From positions 1 to 32,440 of the forward strand of contig JAFZYD010000024.1 of the NCBI GenBank assembly GCA_017616475.1: 32,440 nt of DNA, in the 5' to 3' direction. A program made the position numbers and the translations under genes. Position 1 is the first letter of the stretch. Each line of letters opens with the position of its first letter. Of this stretch, positions 14,528-22,762 are shown piece after piece. The notes beneath the pieces are model-generated. The model made no database searches. It was given only the letters and a program-made list of their open reading frames with translations, and was not told the origin of the DNA. The DNA comes from Bacteroidales bacterium (GTDB lineage Bacteria; Bacteroidota; Bacteroidia; Bacteroidales; UBA932).

Positions 14528-14647
14528 TGGACGAGGTCTGTTTAAAACCCTTGGGCCTCGTCCATCTCTTTTTATTAATGCTCTTATTGTCAATCGATTA
14601 CGTTTTCGGGGTGGACGAGGTCCTCGCTTTTTGAGTAGACCTCGTCC
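14528..14647 (+). repeat. Two hairpins sharing the stem GGACGAGG, terminator-like
   Basis: The first hairpin pairs TGGACGAGG (14528-14536) with CCTCGTCCA (14556-14564) and is followed by TCTCTTTTT. The second pairs GGACGAGGTC (14613-14622) with GACCTCGTCC (14638-14647) and is followed by GCTTTTG. The four arms are mutually complementary, so the first arm could also pair with the last. They may be tandem terminators, a small structured RNA, or a duplicated palindrome. Between them and the NUDIX gene at 14692 only a short AT-rich stretch remains. Confidence 0.6.
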
Positions 14648-14691
14648 GCTTTTGCCGGAAAAAGTCATAAATTCGCTATCAAATTTGCACT

Positions 14692-15255
14692 ATGGAAAAC
14701 ACCATCAACGAAGACCGCAAGTGGGAGATACTCTCCACGGAGTATCTCATACGCAGGCCGTGGCTTACTGCCCGAAAGGACGTCTGCCGGCTGCCGGACG
14801 GCCGCATAAATCCCGAATATTACGTGCTGGAATACCCCGACTGGGTGAACATCATTGCAATTACTTTAGACGGCCAGGTGGTGCTGGAGCGCCAGTACCG
14901 GCACGGACTGGGCAACACCTGCTACGAACTGCCGTGCGGCGTGATAGAGGAGGGGGAGACGCCCCTGGAGGCGGCCAGGCGCGAACTGTTGGAGGAAACG
15001 GGCTATGCCGGCGGCGATTGGAAACACTGGATGACCCTCTCGCCCAACCCCGCCACCAGCAACAACCTGGCGCACAGCTTTGTGGCTACCGGCGTCAAGA
15101 AGGTGGCCGGCCAGAGCCTCGATGCCACGGAAGATATCGAGGTGCATCTGGTTACTCCCGAATATGTGCGTGAACTGCTGCAAAACAACCAAATACTACA
15201 GGCCCTGATGGCCGCGCCCCTTTGGAAATACTTCTTTGCAAATGAAACCGAATAG
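14692..15255 (+). CDS. NUDIX hydrolase, ADP-ribose pyrophosphatase-like
   Basis: This 187-residue protein has a complete Nudix box at residues 83-105 (GVIEEGETPLEAARRELLEE followed by TGY), with the glycine, the glutamates and the Arg-Glu pair that bind Mg2+ all in place. The preceding strand VVLERQYRHGLGNTCYELPCG resembles the ADP-sugar pyrophosphatase branch (NudF/ADPRase), which hydrolyses ADP-ribose to AMP and ribose 5-phosphate. Substrate cannot be fixed from sequence. The stop overlaps the start of the serine hydrolase gene by 14 bases, so the two are probably co-transcribed. There is no Shine-Dalgarno. Confidence 0.9.
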   Translation: MENTINEDRKWEILSTEYLIRRPWLTARKDVCRLPDGRINPEYYVLEYPDWVNIIAITLDGQVVLERQYRHGLGNTCYELPCGVIEEGETPLEAARRELLEETGYAGGDWKHWMTLSPNPATSNNLAHSFVATGVKKVAGQSLDATEDIEVHLVTPEYVRELLQNNQILQALMAAPLWKYFFANETE

Positions 15256-16507
15256 AGTAATAATCGCTTTGGCGGCGCTCTTAATTGCCGCCTGCGCACC
15301 CGGGCCGGTGGAAGACCCCTCACGCCACGGGATGGATCCCGCCAAACTGGCACAGATAGACCAGGCGGTAGAGGAAAGCATTGCAGAGGGCAACATTCCC
15401 GGCGCAGTGCTGGCTGTGGTGCGCGGTCAAAGCCTGGTCTGCCTCAAGGCCTATGGCAACAAATCGGTCGTGCCCGACACCATACCTATGACGGTAGAGA
15501 CAATGTTCGACATAGCCTCGCTGAGCAAGTGCGTCAGCACCACCTTGTGCGCGATGAAACTTATAGAAGAAGGGCGGCTCAACCTCACCGACCCGGTAAA
15601 ACAGTATATCCCCGAATTCGCCCCCTGGACCAACTCGGAAACCGGTGAAACTCAGGAGATAATTGTACGCGACCTGATGACCCACGCCTCCGGCATAGAT
15701 GCCTACTTTGACGCTAAAAAGTTCGTGAGCCGCTTTGGCGAAAACCAGCCCGACTCGCTGCTCAAGGTGATTGCCACGGAGGCGGGCCGAAACTTTCGCC
15801 CCGGAACCGGCTTCTTGTACAGCTGCCTTAACTATATCACCCTCCAGAACATAATCCAGCGCATCACCGGGCAGCGGCTTGACCGCTATGCCCAAGAGCA
15901 AATCTTCGCCCCGCTGGGGTTGAAGCACACCTGTTACTTCCCGCTGGAAGCGGATATGCGCACTCCGGCGGAACATCGCGAACTGCTGCCTGTGGTGGCG
16001 CCCACGGCCGTCCAGGAAGATGGCTCCCCGCTTCTGGGCGCGGTGCACGATCCGCTGGCCCGCAGGGCCAACGGCGGCGTCAGCGGCAATGCCGGCCTCT
16101 TTGCCAACGCAGTAGACCTTGCCCGCATCTGTATTATGATAATGGGGGAGGGCAGCGCACCGGCCAGCAAAAAGCTCGGCTTCCCCAAGGCCGCAACGGT
16201 CCTCAAACCGGAAACCGTAGCACTTATGTGCACCATCCCTCCCGAAAACGCCCCGGAGGTGGGCCGCGCGCTTGGCTGGGACAAAAAAAGCGATCACAGT
16301 GCGTTCCGGGGCGATATCTTCAACCCGGAAACGACACTGGAGCACACTGGCTACACCGGCACTTCCATCGTTATAGATATTGAGACGAAAACCGCCATTG
16401 TGCTGCTCACCAACCGTGTGCACCCGACCGACGACGGCCTTGTGACGCCGCTGCGCACAAAAATCTCCAACATCGTGGCTGGATCCATCGTCGATTATCG
16501 GAATTAG
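15242..16507 (+). CDS. Lipoprotein serine hydrolase, beta-lactamase/penicillin-binding fold
   Basis: This 421-residue protein starts at ATG 15242. An N-terminal lipoprotein signal ends in LIAAC, with C18 the lipidated residue, so it should be anchored in the envelope. The class C beta-lactamase-like domain shows the S-x-x-K motif S93-L-S-K96. The tyrosine motif is Y193-S-C195, where Asn or Ser is more usual in the third position. The third motif is LEHTGYTGT, with HTG at 368-370. The block GAVHDPLARRANGGVSGNAG is typical of the Bacteroidota branch that is often fused to, or near, NagZ-type enzymes. The family covers esterases, peptidases and peptidoglycan-acting enzymes, and the substrate is unknown. 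A perfect -7 box for the next gene follows the stop. Confidence 0.88.
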   Translation: MKPNRVIIALAALLIAACAPGPVEDPSRHGMDPAKLAQIDQAVEESIAEGNIPGAVLAVVRGQSLVCLKAYGNKSVVPDTIPMTVETMFDIASLSKCVSTTLCAMKLIEEGRLNLTDPVKQYIPEFAPWTNSETGETQEIIVRDLMTHASGIDAYFDAKKFVSRFGENQPDSLLKVIATEAGRNFRPGTGFLYSCLNYITLQNIIQRITGQRLDRYAQEQIFAPLGLKHTCYFPLEADMRTPAEHRELLPVVAPTAVQEDGSPLLGAVHDPLARRANGGVSGNAGLFANAVDLARICIMIMGEGSAPASKKLGFPKAATVLKPETVALMCTIPPENAPEVGRALGWDKKSDHSAFRGDIFNPETTLEHTGYTGTSIVIDIETKTAIVLLTNRVHPTDDGLVTPLRTKISNIVAGSIVDYRN

Positions 16508-16508
16508 T

Positions 16509-16516
16509 TAAATTTG
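16509..16516 (+). promoter_or_regulatory. Bacteroidota -7 box TAAATTTG for the MMPL gene
   Basis: TAAATTTG fits TAnnTTTG exactly and lies 2 bases after the previous stop codon, 15 bases before the ATG at 16532. No -33 TTTG is visible. The leader would be under 10 bases. The MMPL gene may thus have its own promoter as well as read-through. Confidence 0.45.
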
Positions 16517-16531
16517 CGGTAAAGGGTTGCG

Positions 16532-19369
16532 ATGTCTGTTTTATCTGGTTTTCTGGCGCGAAGGCGCGTTCTTGTGTTTTTCCTGACGCTCTGCCTCACT
16601 GTCGGCGGGGTGCTTATGGTGCCTTATATCAAGGTAAACACAGATATGACCAAGTATCTGCCGGACGACTCTCCTATGAAACAGGGGCTGGACATCGTTA
16701 CGGAGCAGATACCCGGTATGGAAAGCCAGATTAAAGAGCTGGGTTCCACTTTCGGGAACGGTATGGATATGATGCCCACAAACCTTCCCCGGACCATAGC
16801 CATTGGCGTTGCCATCCTGTTTCTGATATTGGCGATAATGTGCACCTCCGTGGTTGAGGTGCTCCTGTTTTTAGTAACCACTCTCTGTGCCGTGGCTCTC
16901 AATATGGGCACGAACGCCCTGAGGCCCAGCGTCTCTATGATGACAAATATGCTGGCTCCGGTGCTGCAGATGGTGCTTTCTATGGACTATTGCATCATTT
17001 TGATGAACCGCTACCGGCAGGAGCGCACCAAAGGAATCCTCCCCTCAGAGGCCATATCATCTTCAATTGCCGGTTCCGCGCCATCGGTGTTAAGCAGCGC
17101 CTTTACTACCATCGCCAGCTTGCTGATGCTGACGTTCATCAAGATTAAAATAGGCCCCGACTTTGGCTATGTGCTGGCCAAGGGCGTCGCCTTCTCCCTG
17201 CTGTGCAACTTTACCGTGCTGCCCGCATTGATTGTATGGTCAGACAAATCGGTAATATTCAAGGTAAAGAAAACGCCCCGCTTCCCTGCAGAAAGAATGG
17301 CGCGTTTCCAATACAAGTTTCGAATCCCGCTTGCTGTCATTTTTGTGCTTGTGACGGCAGCGGCCGCCATCCTGCAGTCGCGTACCCCTATAGTCTTTGC
17401 CCCCGACTGGAAGAGCAAGGCTTCTGAGAATGCGCGGGAAGATAATCCGCTTATGCTGCTTTACCGCACCTCTGACGAGGCAGGGGTGCCGGAGCTCTTG
17501 CAGCGGCTTCAGGCCGATGAGCACGTGCTGAGTGCAATAAGCTATCCTACAACCCTGGGCCGCGAGTGCACGGTAGAAGAAATGATCGGCATGATGTCGG
17601 AATTCGGGGCTGAGCAGCTTCCGGAAGAGTTGCTGCGCATAGTATACTACGCCCGCTCCCACCCGGAGCGCGACGGTAAACTCTCTTTTGCTGAGATTGA
17701 GGCTTCCGCAAACAAGCTGGCGGCGGAAGGGAAGATGCCGGAAGGGATGAATTACGACAAACTTGTGGCACAGCTTATGGCGCAGGCTGCCCCTGTTGAG
17801 ATTGAACCCGAACCGCAGGAGAGCGGAATTGCAGCCGATGCACAACCGGAAATTATTCCCCCCGGTGAACCTGAGGCTGTAACCGACACTCTGATGGTGG
17901 CGGCTGCAGAACAGGCGCAGCCCGGCTCTGTGCCGGCGCCGCAGGCTCCCGAGGATGAGCCTGAAGAGACATCAAAGTATACTTATGCCGACGTTACGAC
18001 ACCTCTTACCGCAACCCGAATGGCGGTGGAACTTGGGGCAGACAAAAAGCAGGTGGCTACTGTGTACCGGCTGGCAGGCAAGGGGCGGGGTCAGATGAGC
18101 GTGGCGGAATTCCTGGATTTTGTAAGGGAGAAGATACTCGCTAACAAGCACTACAGCGTTATGGTGTCCGAAAGTATGCGTGAGAGGCTGTTGGAAGCCG
18201 GGGCAATGGTAGATGCGATAGTGGCTGCAGGGCCTCAGGATGCCCCCCGGCCTGTTGCGGAGGATGCAGAATCCTCTCCCGAAGCAGAACCTGACGATAC
18301 GACGGCAGCAGAGGTTATTCCGGAATCTGAGCCTGTGCAGGAACCGCGGCCCGAGCCTGTAGAAGAACCGGAAATAGAGCCTGCACCTCTGGACCGGCTG
18401 ATAGATATGATGGCCTCCGGCCGCCGATACACGGCAGACCGGGTTTATTCTGCCCTGAGCGCTGCCGGCGTGACTGTATCAAAAGACGATATAGATTTGA
18501 TGTATCTCTATACCCTGAGCGAACGGGACTTTGACCCGGAGCAGACTGCGACCGTGGCGCAACTTGTAAACTACCTTGCCGATACGTTGCTGGTCACCCC
18601 CGCGCTGGCGCGCTTCGTGCCGGAGGGGGCCAGGGAGAAGGTGGACAGCGTCCGTACCTTGATTGCAGACAATGCCGGCATGCTGCGCGGGGAGAAGTAT
18701 TCGTTTGCCGTGGTCAGTACAGACTATCCGCAGGAATCTCAAGAGACATTCGGTTTTGTGGCGGCTGCAAGGGAATGCGCCGACAGCCTGCTGCCGCAGG
18801 AGCATTACTGGATAGGGGAGTCAGAGATGTACAAGGAACTTAAAGACGCATTTCCTGGGGAGTTGCTGTTGCTCACCGTCCTCACGGTTCTGGCAATATA
18901 CCTTATTGTGGCATTCACATTCCGCTCCGTGCTTATTCCGGTGCCGCTTATATTATCGGTTCTTACAGGAGTATACGTCAACGTGTTTATGAGCGGACTG
19001 GGGGCTGCCGGGGAAATATACTTCCTGGCATATCTCATAACGCAGGGCATCTTGATGGGTGCGGCTATCGACTATTCTATTCTCTACACATCCTATTACC
19101 GCAGAGCCCGCAGCACTATGACAGTTGGCGATGCCATACGCTTTGCGTACGAGGGCACGTCGCATTCTGTGCTGACTTCCGGCCTTATTCTCACTATAGT
19201 TCCTATGGTGATGTCATATACATTAGACGACCCTATGATGGCCAGTATTCTTACGAGCTTGAGCATTGGCGCTTTCACCTCCGTGGTGATTATCTTGCTG
19301 CTGCTTCCCGCCGTACTGGCCGTAATGGACAAGACAATCAAACATAAAACAATACCCAATGAAAGCTAA
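16532..19369 (+). CDS. MMPL/RND-superfamily transporter with a large three-module periplasmic loop
   Basis: This 945-residue inner-membrane protein has two halves of about six helices each (helix 1 at 11-31, group 87-235, helix 261-281, group 777-935), as in MmpL/HpnN lipid exporters. The loop after helix 1 is only about 55 residues, whereas the loop after helix 7 runs from about 283 to 776. That loop holds three similar helical modules (about 346-400, 490-545, 632-690), each with a Thr-initiated helix, a Tyr-containing helix and a segment like MSVAEFLDFVREKIL. The first also has an EF-hand-like DGKLSFAEIE. Acidic Pro-Glu linkers (421-482, 568-619) separate them. Family function is export of lipids or hydrophobic compounds driven by proton flow. 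Substrate is unknown. The gene overlaps the next serine hydrolase by 11 bases. Confidence 0.88.
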   Translation: MSVLSGFLARRRVLVFFLTLCLTVGGVLMVPYIKVNTDMTKYLPDDSPMKQGLDIVTEQIPGMESQIKELGSTFGNGMDMMPTNLPRTIAIGVAILFLILAIMCTSVVEVLLFLVTTLCAVALNMGTNALRPSVSMMTNMLAPVLQMVLSMDYCIILMNRYRQERTKGILPSEAISSSIAGSAPSVLSSAFTTIASLLMLTFIKIKIGPDFGYVLAKGVAFSLLCNFTVLPALIVWSDKSVIFKVKKTPRFPAERMARFQYKFRIPLAVIFVLVTAAAAILQSRTPIVFAPDWKSKASENAREDNPLMLLYRTSDEAGVPELLQRLQADEHVLSAISYPTTLGRECTVEEMIGMMSEFGAEQLPEELLRIVYYARSHPERDGKLSFAEIEASANKLAAEGKMPEGMNYDKLVAQLMAQAAPVEIEPEPQESGIAADAQPEIIPPGEPEAVTDTLMVAAAEQAQPGSVPAPQAPEDEPEETSKYTYADVTTPLTATRMAVELGADKKQVATVYRLAGKGRGQMSVAEFLDFVREKILANKHYSVMVSESMRERLLEAGAMVDAIVAAGPQDAPRPVAEDAESSPEAEPDDTTAAEVIPESEPVQEPRPEPVEEPEIEPAPLDRLIDMMASGRRYTADRVYSALSAAGVTVSKDDIDLMYLYTLSERDFDPEQTATVAQLVNYLADTLLVTPALARFVPEGAREKVDSVRTLIADNAGMLRGEKYSFAVVSTDYPQESQETFGFVAAARECADSLLPQEHYWIGESEMYKELKDAFPGELLLLTVLTVLAIYLIVAFTFRSVLIPVPLILSVLTGVYVNVFMSGLGAAGEIYFLAYLITQGILMGAAIDYSILYTSYYRRARSTMTVGDAIRFAYEGTSHSVLTSGLILTIVPMVMSYTLDDPMMASILTSLSIGAFTSVVIILLLLPAVLAVMDKTIKHKTIPNES

Positions 19370-20393
19370 GATTCTGACACTTATTGCACTGGTGGCGGCT
19401 GTTATGCTGGCGGGCTGCGGCAGGACCACCAACAATAACCTGCCTCGTCAAAAGGCAGCCGATGCCCAGGCGGAGGCGTTTGACAAGTGGTTCGCAGCAG
19501 AAGCGGAGGCCGGCCAGACCATCCACAGCGCTATGGTGGTGCAGCACGGCAAGGTGATATTGGAGCGCTGGATAGAGCCCAATGCCCCAGACAGCGCCCA
19601 CGTAATGCACTCGGTGAGCAAGACCTTTACATCTATGGCGATTGGTTTTGCAATTGACGAGGGGCTCATTAAACTGGACGACCATCTGGTAGACTTTTTC
19701 CCCTATAAACTGCCGGGACAGGTGAGCGACAACCTGAGGGCCATCACCGTGCGCGACCTGCTCACAATGAGCTGCGGCCACGAGCGTGAACACACCGACG
19801 AAATCCGCCCCGACAAGACCGACTGGGTGCGGGAGTTCCTTTCTTTCCCCGTGGAGCGCGAGCCGGGCACATATTTTTGCTACAATACCATCGGCACTTA
19901 TATGCTTTCCGCCATAATCACCAAAGTGACCGGAGAGAAAATGGTGGACTACCTGCAGCCGCGCCTGTGGGAGCCGCTGGGTATAGAAAAACCCCGCTGG
20001 CTGGAGTGCCCGATGGGCGTAAACTACGGCGGCTGGGGCCTCTATATCAAAACCGAAGATATGGCAAAGCTGGGCCAGACGCTGCTTTGCGGAGGTAAGT
20101 GGCAAGGCAAGCAAGTGATTCCTGCCGGCTGGGTGGCTGAGGCGACCAAGGCCCAGATAGACAACCGTCCTGCAGATTTCGACCCCGAAAACGACCCCAA
20201 TCCCGACTGGCACCAGGGCTATTGCTACCAGATGTGGCGCTGCCGCCACAACGCCTTCCGCGCGGACGGCGCCTACGGCCAGTATATCATTGTAATGCCC
20301 GACCAGGACGCCGTGATTGCCATCACCGCCGATGTCGCAAATATGCAAACCGAACTCAATCTTGTTTGGGACTACCTCCTGCCGGTGCTGTAG
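19359..20393 (+). CDS. Lipoprotein serine hydrolase, beta-lactamase family (EstB/NylB-like)
   Basis: This 344-residue lipoprotein has a signal peptide ending in LAGC (C20). The serine-lysine motif is S85-V-S-K88 in HSVSKTF, the tyrosine is Y175 in FCYNTIGTYML, and the C-terminal motif is RADGAYGQYIIVMP (301-314), a form seen in the EstB/6-aminohexanoate-dimer hydrolase branch. An envelope esterase or amidase is likely; substrate unknown. It overlaps the MMPL gene by 11 bases, so the exporter and this hydrolase are probably made together. It is a different branch from the hydrolase at 15242, so the pair is not a recent duplication. A bidirectional terminator follows 16 bases after the stop. 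Confidence 0.88.
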   Translation: MKAKILTLIALVAAVMLAGCGRTTNNNLPRQKAADAQAEAFDKWFAAEAEAGQTIHSAMVVQHGKVILERWIEPNAPDSAHVMHSVSKTFTSMAIGFAIDEGLIKLDDHLVDFFPYKLPGQVSDNLRAITVRDLLTMSCGHEREHTDEIRPDKTDWVREFLSFPVEREPGTYFCYNTIGTYMLSAIITKVTGEKMVDYLQPRLWEPLGIEKPRWLECPMGVNYGGWGLYIKTEDMAKLGQTLLCGGKWQGKQVIPAGWVAEATKAQIDNRPADFDPENDPNPDWHQGYCYQMWRCRHNAFRADGAYGQYIIVMPDQDAVIAITADVANMQTELNLVWDYLLPVL

Positions 20394-20408
20394 CGGCGGC
20401 AGTGACAA

Positions 20409-20448
20409 CAAAAAACGGGTGACGAAAATTTTCGCCACCCGTTTTTTG
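20409..20448. terminator. Bidirectional intrinsic terminator between convergent operons
   Basis: A long stem, CAAAAAACGGGTG with CACCCGTTTTTTG, continues through an A-C mismatch into CGAAAATTTTCG. The T run on each strand makes it usable from both sides. It ends the plus-strand MMPL/hydrolase unit and the minus-strand SusCD operon, whose last gene stops at 20463. Confidence 0.9.
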
Positions 20449-20462
20449 TATCAGGAAGTAGT

Positions 20463-22271
20463 TTATTCGGGGAGGATGTCCTCTTCGAGGGCTACTTTGT
20501 AAAGCGTGAGCTCTTTGGCTTCGGTAAGATATGCTATATAGCCGATACCGTTCTTGTCAAATTCTACATAGTATTCAGATGCGGCATCTGCAAAATTGCC
20601 TGTAAAGTATGCCCACTGGAGATTGTCATCCAGATATGCAAAACTTGTGTTTTCACTGTCATCGAATGCCGTCACCACCAGGCCGTCCACGGGGTTCACA
20701 GCAAAGCCAAAATCTTCGGAGATGCCACCGTTGGCGGAAATGGTGATAGACCTGCTTGCTGCTCCGTATGCTTTGAGAGTCTTGGCGTCCTGGTCCACTG
20801 TGAATACTTGCATATAACCGCCGTCGGTCGTGCGTACTGCGCCCATCAAGTAGAGAGATCCGTTGGGGCCCATTTTGAACTGCAGGTTGGCGGGCAGGCC
20901 GTGAGGAGCACCGTCAGGGATGAAGCTGTCCACTATAGTGGTCAAGGTACCGTCGGCATTAACTTCGTGGACATAATAGCCGAACTCGTTGAAAGAGGAT
21001 GCGATGAAGGCCTTGCTGTCGTTGCCCGCGTAAACAGATTTGTAATAATTACCGGAAGATGCGGTCGAGCCGGAGCCGTATGCGGGTACTGTGCCGGTTA
21101 CTACATTGGATGCCCACTCGGAGCCATCGAACATAGAAACGGCCATAGTGCGGTAGGACGTCGTATTTCTGGAGTTGCCGGCCCAGAAGAGAGTCGGCCT
21201 GCCGTTTGACGGATGGATAAAGAATGCGGAGTAATAGGTGCTGTTATTGTTCTGGGGAGTAAAGCCTGCAGTGCCAACCAGTTGCCAATCACCGTCAAGT
21301 TTCTTGACAGTAGGTTTGCTGGCTACGTCGCCGGCAAGATACTTGACATAGGGTGTGCCGTCCTTGGCAAATGCAACCATCGGTTTGGAAGCGGAGCGGG
21401 CAGATGCATCTGCGAGGCCGGTAGAACCCACCAATACAAATGAACTGCCGTTCCATTTTTTTACAGAAACATTGTTGTTACTCTCTTCTCCAACCTTGCG
21501 GGTGTATGCGAAATAAGGCATATCGTCTGCAGGGTTCAAAGCCATAGTAAAGTCGTTAATGGTGCCCTCTGTAAAAGCGCCAAGAAATGCGACGGTATAC
21601 TCCAGGATTTTGCCCACCTTGAGCACATAGCTGGCTGTTGTGCCGGCAATTGCGTCGGTAACGGTGATGTCGATGGGGAAGCTGGTGTCCACCTTGATGG
21701 AAGAACCGCTCTCCACAACGGTGTTGTTGACCTTGATTTCGTCGTTCATACCGGCCTCTACGGTAACGGTGAGTTCCTGGCGGAAAGCCTCGCCGGGAAC
21801 GCGGACAACCATCTCGGAAGCGATTGCGTCGGGAGTGACATCCTCATCGAGCAGAGAGTTGTCGGCAGCCTTGAAGCTGACTGCGGTAAGTTCTGCGACC
21901 TCGTCGTTGGCTTGAACAATAATGAGGTATTCGGTGGTCATTGCGGAAACAGCGTCGGTGACAACCACCTTGGAGCCGTTGGAAATCCTTACGGAAGTTT
22001 CGCCGCTGGTGACGGGGGTGCCGTCGATGGTGACTGTGTCAAACTCGGTGGCGGTGAAAGTGGGGGTGAAAGTGTTGCTGGTAACCGATGTCGGAACCAC
22101 CACTATTATGGTCTTGGGAGCGGAGGTGGCGTCGATTCTGCCGACGATGCCGGAGGAGAGCGCGAATGCAGTCAGTTCACACTTTGCATCGGGAACTACT
22201 TTAGGCTCGCAGGAAGCAAGCACTGCTACGGCTGCAAAAGCGCAGGCCAGAATTTTAAAGGTTTTCTTCAT
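20463..22271 (-). CDS. Lipoprotein with tandem Ig-like domains and a beta-propeller-like C-terminus
   Basis: This 602-residue predicted lipoprotein has a signal ending in LASC (C21). Two similar domains follow (about 30-120 and 125-220). Each begins with a Glu-Leu-Thr-Ala stretch, contains an FTPTF or QELTVTV strand, and ends with a Val-Thr-Asp-Ala strand and a final Tyr-x-x-x-V (for example VVTDAVSAMTTEYLIIV). These resemble the DUF5018/cadherin-like domains of Bacteroidota surface lipoproteins. The rest (about 225-600) has repeated Trp/Tyr/Gly-rich strands, such as MPYFAYTR, TPYVKYLAG and GSLYLMGAVRTT, that suggest a sialidase- or propeller-like fold. No catalytic Asp-box was identified. 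As the last gene of the SusCD operon it may be a surface binding protein for the substrate. Confidence 0.75.
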   Translation of the reverse strand: MKKTFKILACAFAAVAVLASCEPKVVPDAKCELTAFALSSGIVGRIDATSAPKTIIVVVPTSVTSNTFTPTFTATEFDTVTIDGTPVTSGETSVRISNGSKVVVTDAVSAMTTEYLIIVQANDEVAELTAVSFKAADNSLLDEDVTPDAIASEMVVRVPGEAFRQELTVTVEAGMNDEIKVNNTVVESGSSIKVDTSFPIDITVTDAIAGTTASYVLKVGKILEYTVAFLGAFTEGTINDFTMALNPADDMPYFAYTRKVGEESNNNVSVKKWNGSSFVLVGSTGLADASARSASKPMVAFAKDGTPYVKYLAGDVASKPTVKKLDGDWQLVGTAGFTPQNNNSTYYSAFFIHPSNGRPTLFWAGNSRNTTSYRTMAVSMFDGSEWASNVVTGTVPAYGSGSTASSGNYYKSVYAGNDSKAFIASSFNEFGYYVHEVNADGTLTTIVDSFIPDGAPHGLPANLQFKMGPNGSLYLMGAVRTTDGGYMQVFTVDQDAKTLKAYGAASRSITISANGGISEDFGFAVNPVDGLVVTAFDDSENTSFAYLDDNLQWAYFTGNFADAASEYYVEFDKNGIGYIAYLTEAKELTLYKVALEEDILPE

Positions 22272-22282
22272 TTTGATTGATA

Positions 22283-22762
22283 TTAAAGTTGTTTAAATAT
22301 GAATTCGCTTCGTTTGCCGCCGGGGCCGGGGACGCCGAGCTGCATCCCGGGTACGCTGGTGCCGGTAAGGCGCAGCCTCAGGGTGTTGTCCTTGGCAGGG
22401 TCAAAATCGGTGGCCTTGTACCATATCACGCGGATGGGCAGGGCGTAGGTGCCCGGGGAGAAGGTGAGGGGGCTGCGGTGGCTGGCCTGGATGCGGAAAT
22501 CTTCGCCCTCCTTGAGTCCGTCACCCACAATCACTTCGTATTCCACAGTGATGGGTTCGGTAAAATAGTTGTTGCTGGCGCTCACCACAACCCGTATTTC
22601 CGTGAGCATATTGTCCAGGGTATGGTCGATGTCCATAGTGGCTTTGCCGTTGGCGTCTTCTATGCGAACGAACGGAGTGTCAAAATAGACCTCGGTATGC
22701 TTCTCGCAACTGCACAACAGGGCGATAGCTGCTACAATGGTGAGTATATATCTATTCTTCAT
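22283..22762 (-). CDS. Small SusCD-associated lipoprotein
   Basis: This 159-residue protein has a lipoprotein signal ending in LLCSC (C19). The mature part is mostly beta strands (TEIRVVVSASNNYF, PITVEYEVIVGDG, FRIQASHRSPLTFSPGTYALP) and ends GVPGPGGKRSEFIFKQL. The pattern is like Calx-beta or DUF1735/DUF4843-type domains found in small lipoproteins encoded after SusD genes, but I cannot name the family firmly. It overlaps the end of susD by 11 bases and precedes the large lipoprotein by 11 bases. Outer-membrane display and a role in substrate binding are inferred from position only. Confidence 0.7.
   Translation of the reverse strand: MKNRYILTIVAAIALLCSCEKHTEVYFDTPFVRIEDANGKATMDIDHTLDNMLTEIRVVVSASNNYFTEPITVEYEVIVGDGLKEGEDFRIQASHRSPLTFSPGTYALPIRVIWYKATDFDPAKDNTLRLRLTGTSVPGMQLGVPGPGGKRSEFIFKQL

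Noticed and set aside
14680..14687. Possible -7 box CAAATTTG for the NUDIX gene
   Set aside because: It lies 4 bases before the ATG, which would require a leaderless transcript, and has no -33 partner at the right distance.
14145..14691. Integration site of a mobile element at tRNA-Ser
   Set aside because: No second copy of the tRNA 3' end is visible downstream and no integrase gene is present.
14367..15173. 268-codon plus-strand frame across the palindrome cluster and the NUDIX gene
   Set aside because: It overlaps the NUDIX gene in another frame and its upstream half is made of the hairpin repeats; the composition is Arg/Gly/Pro-rich without any family motif.
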